Source of the DNA: Vallitalea guaymasensis
Lineage (GTDB): Bacteria; Bacillota; Clostridia; Lachnospirales; Vallitaleaceae
DNA length: 64,000 nt
Direction of reading: 5' to 3'
Assembly: GCF_018141425.1 (NCBI RefSeq)
Contig: NZ_CP058561.1
Span: 868,001-932,000 of the forward strand
Shown here: positions 46,217 to 58,300 of the stretch, in pieces
How the letters are laid out: each line of letters opens with the position of its first letter
Position numbering within the stretch: position 1 is the stretch's first letter
Position numbers and translations under genes: made by a program
The notes under the pieces: generated by a model
The model's database searches: none
What the model was told of the DNA's origin: nothing
The model's input: the letters and a program-made list of their open reading frames with translations, nothing else

Positions 46217-46626
46217 ATTACAACCTCCCTAAATATTGTTTTTAAGCTGTAAAAACTAATGCTTCATTTAACCCTACAAATCATGTACACGTTTAGTAAT
46301 TAGTTATTTAGTTAACATTTTAATTACAATGTATATAGTTTATTTAGAATATACATTATTTTCTTAATAATAACATTTATTTTTATTGTTTAATTCTCTT
46401 ATCTGTCCTTTTTTTGTCCATTATTTGTAGATAATTGTCTACCAGGATAAGATAAGCATTAAATTCTCACGCTCTTAATTAATGAATGACTTACAGCCAA
46501 TTTATATCAAGACTATATTATTTCTTCTAACCAGAGCTGTCATAATTCTATTTTAATCTATAATTATAACAATAAGATAACAATTCATTTAATTGAACTA
46601 TATTAAATATTAATATTCCAACTAAA
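46217..46626. other. Intergenic region behind the lysis genes
   Basis: No gene is seen. A 9-base inverted repeat (AATGTATAT at 46328-46336 and ATATACATT at 46349-46357) is the only dyad I find; it lies in the probable promoter area of the ArpU-like gene. The rest is AT-rich without a recognised element. Confidence 0.5.
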
Positions 46627-46667
46627 AAAAGGGCACTATTTGTAACGATTACAAATAGCGCCTTTTT
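46627..46667 (-). terminator. Terminator of the toxin/lysis operon
   Basis: A stem of 14 bp (46634-46645 area with 46649-46662), perfect in minus-strand RNA with one G-U pair and a 3-base loop, begins right after the amidase stop codon and is flanked by T runs. Strong by any rule. Confidence 0.88.
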
Positions 46668-46668
46668 G

Positions 46669-47283
46669 TTATAACTCTAACATTCTACATAATATAGCAA
46701 ATAATTCTCCACGAGTTATTGGATCATCCAATCGTTCTTCATGAATAACCAATCCTCTGTCAATAAGTTGTTGATAATATGTCTTAGCCCAATGTTCTTT
46801 TTTGATAGTTTTCTTTTCTTCGAATAGACAAAAACAGCCACGGATAAATTGTTCCCATCTTCCTTCCTTAAGAAGTACGGCTGGACAGTACTTACCTGTC
46901 CAGTCCTGATGTTTTTTTATGTCATTAATTGATGTTTTTGCCATTAGGTAGGCAATAAGCTGTTGTGCATTTTTTTCTGCCATTTCCATATTGATACCTT
47001 GATTCATGCATATCTCAATTCCTATACTGTTTTCATTACCTTTTCTACATCCTGCATGCCATGCCATCTCATCTATAGGTATATGTTGAATGATCTTATT
47101 ATCATCTACTGTATAATGCCAAGATACTTTGTCATTGGTTGATTTAATATACGAGGCATGCATAGCTGCATCTGCACCACTACGAGCATTCCCAGTATTA
47201 TGTACAGTAATGTTAGTAGGTGTTATTGCGACTCCTGGTCTATTTGGTCTATCTCTTGGTATGAAATCTTCAATGATATTCAC
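46669..47283 (-). CDS. N-acetylmuramoyl-L-alanine amidase (endolysin)
   Basis: Peptidoglycan hydrolase of 204 residues of the Amidase_2 (PGRP) fold: TNITVHNTGNA (first zinc His), SWHYTVDDNKIIQHIP, WHAGCRKGNENSIGIEI, and HQDWTGKYCPAVLL (second His and Cys). It cuts the bond between MurNAc and L-Ala. There is no signal peptide, so release needs the holin encoded just upstream. A C-terminal stretch of about 45 residues (WAKTYYQQLIDRGLV...DPITRGELFAILCRML) resembles one S-layer-homology-type repeat and could bind wall polymer. It is last in the operon, 21 bases after the holin gene. Confidence 0.9.
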   Translation of the reverse strand: MNIIEDFIPRDRPNRPGVAITPTNITVHNTGNARSGADAAMHASYIKSTNDKVSWHYTVDDNKIIQHIPIDEMAWHAGCRKGNENSIGIEICMNQGINMEMAEKNAQQLIAYLMAKTSINDIKKHQDWTGKYCPAVLLKEGRWEQFIRGCFCLFEEKKTIKKEHWAKTYYQQLIDRGLVIHEERLDDPITRGELFAILCRMLEL

Positions 47284-47304
47284 TGAATCACCTCCATTCA
47301 GTTC

Positions 47305-47616
47305 TTATGATCTTCGTTTGTCAATATCTCTTTTGTAGGTGATCTGCTTTAAGATTTCATTACCGAATACCGATACAGAAGCACATAAAATACCTTGCAT
47401 GATACCAATGAATATAATATCAAAACTCCATGTTTTCTCTATCACTAGTCCAATATATAATACACACATGATGATAGAACTTATTAGCAGTGCAAATGGG
47501 ATAACCCAATCTTTTATATGTGGAATATTCTTAAGGAATAACCCTAAACAATAACATACCACCACAACTATTAATAATTCAGGACGAATAACTTGTAATA
47601 CTTGTTCCATACTCAT
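47305..47616 (-). CDS. Phage-type holin
   Basis: Membrane protein of 103 residues with about three hydrophobic helices (about 10-28, 38-57 and 66-88), a short N-terminus and a highly charged C-terminal tail (YKRDIDKRRS). The FIGIMQGILCASVSVFGNEILKQ segment matches the end of phage holin 4-type (Cp-1-like) proteins. A holin forms large membrane lesions that let the endolysin reach the wall. It lies between the HopA1-like gene (25 bases) and the amidase gene. Confidence 0.82.
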   Translation of the reverse strand: MSMEQVLQVIRPELLIVVVVCYCLGLFLKNIPHIKDWVIPFALLISSIIMCVLYIGLVIEKTWSFDIIFIGIMQGILCASVSVFGNEILKQITYKRDIDKRRS

Positions 47617-47641
47617 AAAAATCTCCTCCTATTGATATATT

Positions 47642-49315
47642 TTACTTTTTACCATTGCTTTTCCTACGTCTATGTATCTTAGATTTTTTATCACTATCAG
47701 AACTATTAGCGTCACCAACATCACTAGCTGAATCACCACTATCCTTTTTATTATCAGCAGCATTTGCCTCTTTAATCCTATCGTCTTGAGGGTGTTGTAC
47801 AGGAATTCTTGGTTGTTGTCGTTTCTTAGTTATGTCTTCTCGTACTTTTTTAATCTTCTTATCTATTGCTTCTTTTTCCCTTTTCATAACAACCATACGA
47901 TCATTAATTTCTTTTACTTCTTTTTCAATGGCAGTCATCTGTTTTTCTAATGCCTTTATAGTCTTGTCGGATTCTTCTTTCGGCCATATATCTGCTGCTC
48001 GATTCATTTTTACAGACAAAGAAGCTTTTTCCATTGCTAACATAAACAATCTATCATCTTTTTCAAGCTCTTCGCATTTATTCCTTACATGGCTTTCCAA
48101 TATATCTTCTACTTCTTTATTGGCACCAAATAAATCTCTGAATCTCATGATCTTACCATATACCATTGCATCTGTGATATCTTTTTCAACTACAGTACTA
48201 TTTACATCAATTTCATCTCCATCATCACCAAAATCTTCATCTAAACTAAGAACTTGGTCATTAACAGAATAATGAGCTTCAGCTGGGTTACTTTTCTTAT
48301 CGTCTTTCTTATATTTCTTATCCAACTGCTTTAATTCTTTTTTAAACATTTCTTTATTGGCAGAAATTATTTTAGTAACTCCTTTATCTTTATTATTGAG
48401 TATATAACGTTTTAGAATATCACGTCTGGTCTCAGTATCTGTTTCAGTGGTCTCAATATTTTCTACAAAATTAATGAGATCAAGAAATTCTGGTTTATCT
48501 GAATCATAGCCATTCTTTTTCAATGATTCTTGGAGCGCTTTTTTCATAGCTTCTTTACTTAAATCAGAATCAGCATCATTGACCAAAATATCTGTAGCAT
48601 CATTTATTATCTTTGACCTAGCAAAGCCATGACTTGAGCTAAAAGGACCCTGTTGCGAGAATGAAAATCCTGGTGACCATTTTTTCATTCCAAGAGGTGC
48701 ATGGTCATACATTTCTATACCCGCTTTTTTGAATCTACCATCTAGTTCTTTGACAATCTTATCTATTATTTTCTTGTCACTAGTAGTTAAGTACATAATT
48801 GCGCTATCAGTTCTTTCTCCCTGATAATTAGGACCTAAAACTTTGAAGGCACTAATATATGATGCTTCCGGAGATCTTTTTATATCCTCCATATAATTAG
48901 CCAATAACTCAAATGCCTCTTTCGCTTTCTTAGGGTCAAAACTTAATGTAGTTCTAGCATTTCCCTGTTCTATTTTTTTACTTCTTTTATCTCTTACAAA
49001 ATAAGCAAAATCTTTTTCACCATCTCTAAGGGCTTTTTTAATTGTTGTTTTTGAACTTTGCCCAAACATTCTAAGTCCTTTGAACTTGGACTCAACTGCT
49101 ATCATTTGATTTTTGAAAGCTTCTTTCTCACTATCTGTCAATGTTTTAGGTTCATCATACTCAGGTACATTCACCTTGTAAAGATTATAAATATCCTTAA
49201 TCTTACGATGATAATCATACTTTGCATAAGCGTCTTCTGTAGTAAATTTACCGTCTACCACTTGCATCCATTGCTCTAACCAACTTAATAAACTATCAAA
49301 TACTTCGTTTGGCAT
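47642..49315 (-). CDS. HopA1-family candidate effector with coiled-coil and basic tail
   Basis: Protein of 557 residues without a signal peptide. Residues about 100-245 resemble the HopA1 effector family: RTTLSFDPKKAKEAFELLAN, AFKVLGPNYQGERTDSAIMY (158-175) and SPGFSFSQQGPFSSSHGFAR (214-233). HopA1 is a type III effector of Pseudomonas syringae, and relatives in class V lanthipeptide pathways are assigned phospho-Ser/Thr lyase activity. Beyond it are a linker with acidic patches, a long coiled coil (about 410-495), and a disordered, Lys/Ser-rich tail (RRRKSNGKK). The gene lies between a Tc-toxin-like gene and the lysis genes, behind a terminator, so it is a candidate cargo. No toxin translocation signal is known for it. 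Confidence 0.65.
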   Translation of the reverse strand: MPNEVFDSLLSWLEQWMQVVDGKFTTEDAYAKYDYHRKIKDIYNLYKVNVPEYDEPKTLTDSEKEAFKNQMIAVESKFKGLRMFGQSSKTTIKKALRDGEKDFAYFVRDKRSKKIEQGNARTTLSFDPKKAKEAFELLANYMEDIKRSPEASYISAFKVLGPNYQGERTDSAIMYLTTSDKKIIDKIVKELDGRFKKAGIEMYDHAPLGMKKWSPGFSFSQQGPFSSSHGFARSKIINDATDILVNDADSDLSKEAMKKALQESLKKNGYDSDKPEFLDLINFVENIETTETDTETRRDILKRYILNNKDKGVTKIISANKEMFKKELKQLDKKYKKDDKKSNPAEAHYSVNDQVLSLDEDFGDDGDEIDVNSTVVEKDITDAMVYGKIMRFRDLFGANKEVEDILESHVRNKCEELEKDDRLFMLAMEKASLSVKMNRAADIWPKEESDKTIKALEKQMTAIEKEVKEINDRMVVMKREKEAIDKKIKKVREDITKKRQQPRIPVQHPQDDRIKEANAADNKKDSGDSASDVGDANSSDSDKKSKIHRRRKSNGKK

Positions 49316-49342
49316 AATTTCACTCTCCTTTTATTATAAAAA

Positions 49343-49377
49343 ACAAGAGAGAAAAACTTGATAGTTTTCTCTCTTGT
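49343..49377 (-). terminator. Internal terminator between toxin and effector/lysis genes
   Basis: A perfect 13-bp stem (49343-49355 with 49365-49377, 9-base loop) starts 10 bases past the toxin stop codon and is followed leftward by a T run. Only 27 bases separate it from the next start codon, leaving no room for a normal promoter, so downstream expression needs read-through or antitermination. Confidence 0.85.
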
Positions 49378-49386
49378 CAGTAACTA

Positions 49387-52300
49387 TTATACGGAAGCCT
49401 TATATCCTATAATGAGTCCTACATTTTTAACATTGTGCTTATCTCCTTTTAGAGTAAAGCTCCACTGTGAACCTCTACTACTGATACTCAAACCGCTTGT
49501 CTCAACATACTTACCACTTTCCAGATTATATGTTTTACCACTATCAAGTATCATTCCTAACTTACCTTCTTCATAAAGGTCACCTACCATGTAGATACCA
49601 TCAATCTTGCTTCCTGCCATATTAGGTAACATATCTCTAGTTATTGTCACAGCCAGCTCATCATCACTTTGTAGGAAATCAGTCCAGCTATCACCAAATG
49701 TTTCTGCCATATTTATAAAATGTAAAGCATGATATGGCTTTAACATACCTCTGACAGCATCTCCAAAACTTTGTCCGCCTTGTTTTGCTGTATACTTAAG
49801 GTTGACAATGACATCTTTTAAGTCCTTAGGATTATATGATACCTTTTTCCCATTAAGTTCTAATCGCCATCTTGATACTGCACCAGTACCTTCAAATGGT
49901 AAATAACGTTCATCATCATAGCGAAGCTCGAATAATCCGTTATTATCTTCATACTCACCTCTTGGTGATAAGACAATCTGCTGATTAACTCTCCAATCTG
50001 AGCGAATAGAAGTTGGCTGAACATCTTTAGGGTCAATCATGTACTTAACGGCTTTCACATCTGGTTCAATAATGGTCTTATGGCTTAACTGTGTCAAAGT
50101 AGCATTAACAGGTGCTTTACCTTCTCCCATATCAAATACAACTGATATGGTCTTAACTTGTCTACCATAATGTCCTTGGAAATCATAATCAAATAGAGAT
50201 TCTGTCAAATTAAACTCACAAACTCCTTTTTCCTTAAGACTAACTAGTGCAAATGGGTCAAGTTCTAGTAGAGATATAGGTTTGGCTATCTCCAAGTCAC
50301 GACTATTACTTTCTATATATGCCTGTTCCATTGTGTCTAAATCATAGCCCAAACTCTCTCCTGCCAACAGACCTTTTCTTAAGCTATCCCAGTACATGGA
50401 TGAGATATAATTTACTTCACTTTCCTTCATACCTCTCTCGTATTGGAATGCTTTTTGAGCAGATTTTGCCATTTTATGTGCAAGTTTATAAGTCTTGAAA
50501 TATAATGTAGATAATTTGCCTGCCATCCAGTTATATAACTCTTTATTTGTAAACTTGTTCTTCATAAATGTATTAACTGAATCGTTTTGTCTAATTTCTT
50601 CTTCTAGAATATCAATCTCTGTCTGAGCCACACGTTCTGATAATTTGGAACCATTGATCTGATGCTGTAATTGTATCTTTTCACTTTTCGCCATCTTAAG
50701 TTGTAATCGCCAATCTTCTTTCATACGCTCCAGATTAGCTTTCATACCTACAATCTCACCTAGCATATTAATGCTTTCACCAGAGGTTTCTGTAGCTTCT
50801 GAGAAGTTTTCCAGCAATCCATCTGTATTAACTTCTGCATAAGTGAACGTTCCTACTATAGCCTTAGGAATGAGTGAAACACCCATATTAACAAATTTGG
50901 CGATAGAAGCTGTTGTCATGAATGCAGCACCCATAGACATAAGACTCATCTGAGCTATCTCTGCTGGTATGAATCCTGTATTTATTAAATCATTATAATG
51001 TTTAATAGTGTTCTCAGTACTCTTTAGGCTCTCCTCTAATGATTTTGTATTTTCTATAGCCTCTTGTAACTGATCTTCTTTAATCTTGCGAGTCATAGTC
51101 AAGATAGTATTCTCCTGCTTTTGCTGTAGAAGACTAAGCTCTTCGGAATCCTTCTTCTCAAGGGTAGCTAATAGGTCATTACCAAATTGGCTAACCTTAG
51201 ATGCTAACTCGTTAGCTTTATTTATCATGAAGCTGAAACGATAGTGTGGAGTACTTCCATCACTAACAGCTACTGCCTGTGATAAACTCATTCCTCCTGC
51301 TACTGCCTGTACAAGAGCCATAGGGTCAATAGGTGGCTGGAATAATGGTAACGGTTGATTGATTCCCATGATATTCATACAATGTCTAATCTTATACAAT
51401 CTATCCTCAACAGTATTCCAATAATTAATGAAATTCCAGTTCTCAGGTATAAAGAAATATGGATTAACTAAGCTATCATTAACTGTACCACCTGAGAATA
51501 AATGTATCAAAGTATTACGACTAAGATTATTTGCATTCTCAAGGTCTAATAAAAATTCGTATCTATCCTCATTATTAGTAACTTCTTCTGTAAGTGTCTC
51601 ATAATCTACATCATCAGTTAATACTCTCTCCCCTAAGATTTCCGGTTTTTCACCAAGCAAATCATAGGCTAGGATATACAGCATACGTGCCTCATTGATA
51701 GATTCTCTTGTGTATTGTCCAAAGAGTAAATCTCCCCAATCAATAATATTATCAATATAGTTCATTACCAAAGCCTTTTCATAAGCAATAATACGTAAAG
51801 CAGCTATGGCATGAGGGTCAAATGGGTCTTCTAGATATTTCTTAATCTGAGTTTGGTCGTCATCATCTTCTATTCCATATAGATCATCTGTAGATGCATT
51901 TATAAACGGTAAGAACTTCCACCAAACTGCCTCTGTTGGATCAAATATGAATTCATACCACTTTTTAGCCTCTTCAAACAACTGTGCTGTATTTAATGTC
52001 TGAGCCAAGAAGAATGGTACATGGAAGAATAATTCCCAATAATAACTACTATTAGCACTATCAAAATCAAGAGTTTCTGATATTGGATATATCTTGATTC
52101 TATCTTCGTTTATCTTAATAGTAGTAGTATTACTTATATTAGCATCAAACTTAGGTAATTCACCTATTTGCTGGGTACTTAGGTCTAAGAAAGCTTCTAA
52201 ACCTTCAGTAAACAACTTAGTACTTAACTTATAAGAAGTACTTGATGTGAGCCTGATGATATCATAAGGTACATCTTCCACTTCATAAGGTCTGATATCA

Positions 52301-55300
52301 CTATTAATGTCATATTTTACATAAGCATTATCTTTGAATAGATACAAATAGTTACCTGTATTAACACCTGCATCAAAACCGTTTAAAAATTCACTTGGTA
52401 TGTTTAATAAACTTCCAGCCATATTTTTATAACCATATAGATTGATATTGGTAATTTGTCCATTGTCTATAGCTAATCTCTTATAGTAGCCTTTATATAA
52501 GATATAACTCTTTGAATCTAATGTAAATGAAGCATGTATAGGTATTAGACTAATAGGCTGTGGGTATCCTATATCCATGTATTGTGGTAATTTGCCGTTA
52601 ACCAATGTATAACGGATATATAAATCACTACTAAACATATACAGATATTTATTATCTACTACAGTGGCTGATTCCACACTACTCATATCACAGAATCTAC
52701 TAACAGCAATAGTTTGTGTAGTCCCCCAACTAGTATCTGATGTAGGCGCATCATTAAGCTGCATAACCTCATTACCCTTAATCAAATATAGGTCGTTGTT
52801 ATATCTAAAGCTAGCATCAATATCTACTGGGTTATTATCTTGGTCCGTAATAAGTAATCCATGTGAATCCCAGTTATTTGTATTTAGGTTATATTCACAG
52901 AAGTAGAAATTATATTCAACCATATCATTTCGTTTATATACCATTACACCACTATCTGATAAAGAGACAGCCCCTATTGCTGTACCTGTCTTTAGATGTA
53001 GCACAAATTCATGTGTCAATAACTCTTCTGCTGTTAATTCACTATTAACAACTATGATTTCTTTTCCATCAATAACATATAGAATACCATCTTTCATAAA
53101 AGCTGAATCAATGTTGATCTCATTTAAATTAACATGGAATTCCTGATTACCAAGGATAGATTTTATATCCGTTTCCAAGAAATCAATACTCTTTGGATAA
53201 TTAACTGGTGTCTGGCTGAACTCACCATTTTCAAAACGTAAATAATTATCGTTTCTAAGGATATACGTATAATTATTTATGGTAAATGCAGCTTTAACTT
53301 TTTCATCATTAGGATCTGCATGTCCCCATTTTTCATAGTTAAGACCTTTAACATAATTATCAAGTATATTTCCTTCTTCATCCATGAACTCTCCATCAAA
53401 TGCAAAGTAGCTTTCCCCAACTATAAGATAGGTAGTACCATCTACTTGGAAGGATGCATCAATATGTGTTACATCTTCACCTAGATTCGAATAATCTATA
53501 GTCTTAGGCCACTCATTTTCATCCAGATTGTGCATTGATGGCTTACATAAGAAACTACCACCCTTATGATCAAAGGCAAACCAAGGTGCTTTTCCTATGT
53601 TAAAAGCAACAGCATTTTCCATAGCAATATTTTCCTCAAATAAGGTTTTGAATACTGATTGTCCCATATTTTCATAAGCTGGATTGTTATTGCTAACTAC
53701 CGTATATAGCTCTGGTGTCAATAGGAAGGTCTTATTCTTTCTTTCATATCCTGTTTCAAATGATTTGAAAATATTGTAATTCAGTAAATCCTTATCAAGA
53801 AGACTATAACTACAGTTGATTACAATATTGTCATGAGTATCTGAATCTAATTTGTCAGATTTCTTTACAAACAGTTCTACACCTACAGGACTCTTAACCT
53901 CTGTATTGGACTTAGTTACTAAATCTGATATCTTAATCTCTTGATCTAGTGTCTGAGGTATAACCCACTTACCATTTAAGTTAAGGTATGAAAAATTAAT
54001 CTTTATGACCTTATTATTTTTCTTGGTCTTGTTAAAATTATATTTTCCGCCACTTTCACTGGCTGTTGCATTTTGACTCTCTTTTTCTTTGTTATCCAGT
54101 TCTACTTGTGGCCAGAAAACAAATGTTTTACCAAAGGCATATACTGGGTATACCTTTTGGGAATCAATTTGAAGCTCAGTATCAATCCATGAATCCCATT
54201 CAACAGCCTCTGTATCCCCATCAATAAATGTAGCAGTACGATAATAGTATTTTGTTGGTTCTGTCTTTGTGCGTCCAAAAATAATGATTCTATCATCATT
54301 AGTAGAATCATCGTTATAGCGATAACCACCTGCTACAGTTAATCTGGATACGTCATCATAGGAATCCAAATAATTCTTGTAAGCCTGTTCAACCAATGTA
54401 TCTGTCAGTTCTCCTTGCATAACTTCATCTTCAAGAGTCTTGAATTGTTCTGTCTTAGTATCTCTAAGCTCAGGACGAATATAGTTTTCAGGATATAGAA
54501 ATACCTTACGGTTAGCTTCCCAAACACGATAATTCTTCATCCACTCCCAATAGGACTTCAACTTGTCTTTAACTATATCCATATCTTCAAAATTCTCTAG
54601 CGCTGGTTTTTCTAAGTCCATAAAGTATCTATGGAAGTATAATTGCATACAAGCTAAAGCTTCTTTGATTCTAGAGGTTCTAGCACAGTTATCCATATCC
54701 ACATCAATCAACAGCTTCTCATACAATTCTCTACTGTTGTTTACATCACTTTCTACGTATGTGAGATAAGGTACTAATGCATCTCGTTTCATAATATTTT
54801 CTTCGTCTTGAATCTGTTCTTTTAGTATCGCCCAATCCTTCTGACTATTCATTAGTCCTAATTGTTTGTACAGATACCCAGCTGCCTCATCCAAATCCTT
54901 ATTGTCTCCATAGATATATGACCATACGTATCTATAAAGCTTAGATGGTGTAGAGTCTATTTCTTGTGTTACTTTAAAAATGGATAGCATCTTTATAAGT
55001 AATTCTATGTTAAGATTTACTTCATAAGGTGACCCACTGAATAAGAAAGCGTGTTTTTTCTTGAGCCATTTTATTTCTTCTGCATCCCACTTAAATATAT
55101 CACTTAATACTTCATAGGATTCTTCTATAATATGTTTCTGTGGATGCAAAAAATCTGTAAGAGTATAATTATTTCCTATATACATGTGGTCCATATACTT
55201 ATAATCAGTGATAATCTTAATATCAGCTAATAGATAATCTGCATATTCTCCCCATCTGTTAGTTATTGATTGAGGATATATAAGATCCATCTTTTTATAA

Positions 55301-58300
55301 GCAGGGTCTGAGTATCGTATATAATTTTGACCTTTTAACATATAAGTTTTGTTATCAAATATGAATGCGCCATCAATGGATTCTTCAAATTTAATAGGCA
55401 TGTTACCCCAGTTATTGCAAATATCTCTAGGATAGCCTTCATCTACATATTCATTATCCAAGTTACTATAACGAATATACTGATTATCCTTAAAAACAAA
55501 TAGTTTACCCTCTCTATCTAAGAACGCAGCATCTACTTGAACCATATCATCTAGATGTTCATCTGGGTTAAAGGTATTCTTAATCTTACCCCAAGCTGTA
55601 GCTATTTCTGCTATCTGATTATTATAAAAATACTTGTCCCCCTTGAAAAGATATAATCTCTCATCTTTGTATAGAGCTGCATCCAAATCATAAGTAAATA
55701 TTCCTTGGAATGTAGCTGCTTCTATACCCAAATCCTCGTCAACTATAGCTGTGATTGATTTTGGATAACCTTCATCTACGTATTCGTATGTTTTTTGTGA
55801 ATAGCGGATATATTGGTCCCCACAGAAAATGAATGTTCTATTTTCATCTCCAAAAGCAGCATCTATTTTTTCTTCTTCCAGCAGATTATTTCTGATTCTT
55901 CCTAAGTGACCTATTGGCAACTCCCTGATTTCTCCTTGTGCCAAAGCTATACAATTATCTTCTATAAAGATGTAAATAGTGCCTAGATTAGCTATTATTG
56001 CTTGTATAATAACTTCTTTATTATAATTATCATCTGTCTTGCCAATCTTATGATCCAGATTTTCAAAACCTTTTTCAAAACGTAGATTCTCATAGATTTT
56101 CTTTGGATAACCAAAATCAACATATCTATAATCACTTGATGAATAACGCACATATTGATCACCGCAGAATAAATAAGTAATACCATGTGAATCAACAAAA
56201 GAAGCATCTATTCTGTTAAGTTCAACAATGTTATTATCTACCTTACCAAAGACCTTGTTCAGACTTTCTACATATGTATCTGTCCGTCTGTTCTCACCTT
56301 CCACTGGGTCTATGTTGATATTGACAAAGGCTCCATCTACTGATTTAGAATACTTGTCTTCATCAAAGAAATAGATAGCATCGTCTATACCTTTAAACAA
56401 AGTAGTAATCTTATCTAGAGGTATATTCTTCCACATCTTATTTATATCTTTTGGATAAGACCATATTCCTTCTAAATAATTATACTGCAGCTGTTTATCC
56501 CCATGAATCAGGTAGATGTTATCATCTTCTACATATACTGCATCAACTTGATCAAAGCCTTCTATAACAAACTGTATAGGTATATTCCACCAATGTTCAT
56601 CAGCAGTTTTAGGGAATCCTGTATCAGGTTTGCTATAATTGTTACCAGAATACTGAACATATCTAAATCTTCCTTGTTCGTCTGGCTTTTCTAATAGGAA
56701 AGTTTTATCCTCTATGACATAAGCAATATTCACATTTCTTAGTCCGAAATGTTCTTCTATGACTTTTGGTACTTTATCAATATAACCATATTCCTTTGAT
56801 GATTCATGATTATACATAACGTGTTGATCCCCACTGAATAGATAGGTATTACCGTCAACACCCACTAATCCAGCATCAATATGATTATTCTTTATAATAT
56901 TATTATCCACATATCCCCATTCTTCTGCTATACTGTACTCTTGCTTGGATAAGAAATTGTAACAGGTATGATACATATTATCTTCGTCTATATTACCTGT
57001 ATCATCTTCTGAATCTTGATTATTAAAATCAAAGAAAGCATATGTGTTACCATCTGTTCCCTCAAGAATGGAAGATATTCTCCTATTATCCTCTATAAGC
57101 TTACCGTCACCATCTTCATCTAATGGTCTAAGCAATGGTGGTAAAATATCAGTTAACTTTATACCAGCCAAGCTTTCTAAATCACTGCAGCGTTTATAGT
57201 TACCATCCTTTTGAGTACGCATATAGATGTTTCCTTCATGAGTAAATACACATGTAGGTATTTCATCATCCATAAGTGAATATGTTTTATCCAGAACTTG
57301 TGATGCAGATTCTACAAGTATAGTACAAGTACCATCTTTGAAGAAGTACATATTCCTACCATTAGCCATAGCACAATCTATTCCATTAGAGAAATCTATA
57401 TCCAGATTTTCAAACCCTGGTTCTTCAGATAGCTCTTCAGCTATGTTTTTAGGATAACCCTCATCTACATATCTGTTCATATTAAAAGGTAGAGTATATC
57501 TATGATATTGATTACCGGAGAATACGTAAATACGTTCTTTAAGTTCATCATTATCAGGTGTTCTCACTGTCATAGAAGCATCCACTAATCCTGTATCTGC
57601 AATATTATTTTTTACATTACCCCAAAAGTCCATTATTCTAATTGGTACATTACTATCTATTTTTGAATAATCATTAGTCTTATAACTTATGTAATGTTCA
57701 TTAGAGAAGATATATACTTTTCCATCCTTACCTGTAAAAGCTGCATCAACATGTTTGAATGGCATATCTCCCCAAGTATCTGACATCAAGGCTGGTTCTG
57801 ACCACCATCTATGTTGATTGTCAAAATAAATATATCTGTTACTAGAGAATAAATAAGTACGTCCTTGTTGGTCAGTAAAAACAGCATCAATAGTATCAAA
57901 ATATGTATCTGGTATATCAGTCTTCGTCAAAGCAAAAGGTAGATTCCACCAGTTATCATCTAAAGTCTTTGGATAACCTTCATCCACTACGGTATAATCA
58001 TTAGTAGAATATCTAACATACTTCATGGACTCACCATCTGTCATACCACATAAGTAGGTTTTGCCATCTAGTACAAATGCTGCTGTTACCTCTAATAGTG
58101 AATCCCAATCAGATTCTATAAATCTTGGATAACCAGAATCAACAACCTTATAATCTTCACCAGAATAGCGATAATACTGATCTCCACTAAACACATAAGC
58201 CTTACCATCTAATCCTACAAATGCTGCATCTACTTTATTATTTTCAATTATATTATTCTTGACAATACCCCACTGTTTAGATGTCTCTTCCTCGCTGGCT

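Noticed and set aside
47832..48272. Rightward 146-codon frame opposite the HopA1-like gene
   Set aside because: Low-complexity Ser/Phe-rich translation produced by the Lys/Glu-rich coding strand; no ribosome site.
45686..49315. A complete prophage
   Set aside because: Only holin, amidase and a late-type regulator are present; there are no capsid, tail, terminase or integrase genes in the window.
49331..49342. A TATAAT before the HopA1-like gene as its promoter
   Set aside because: It falls in the T run of the terminator, has no -35 at the right distance, and would start transcription at the ribosome site.
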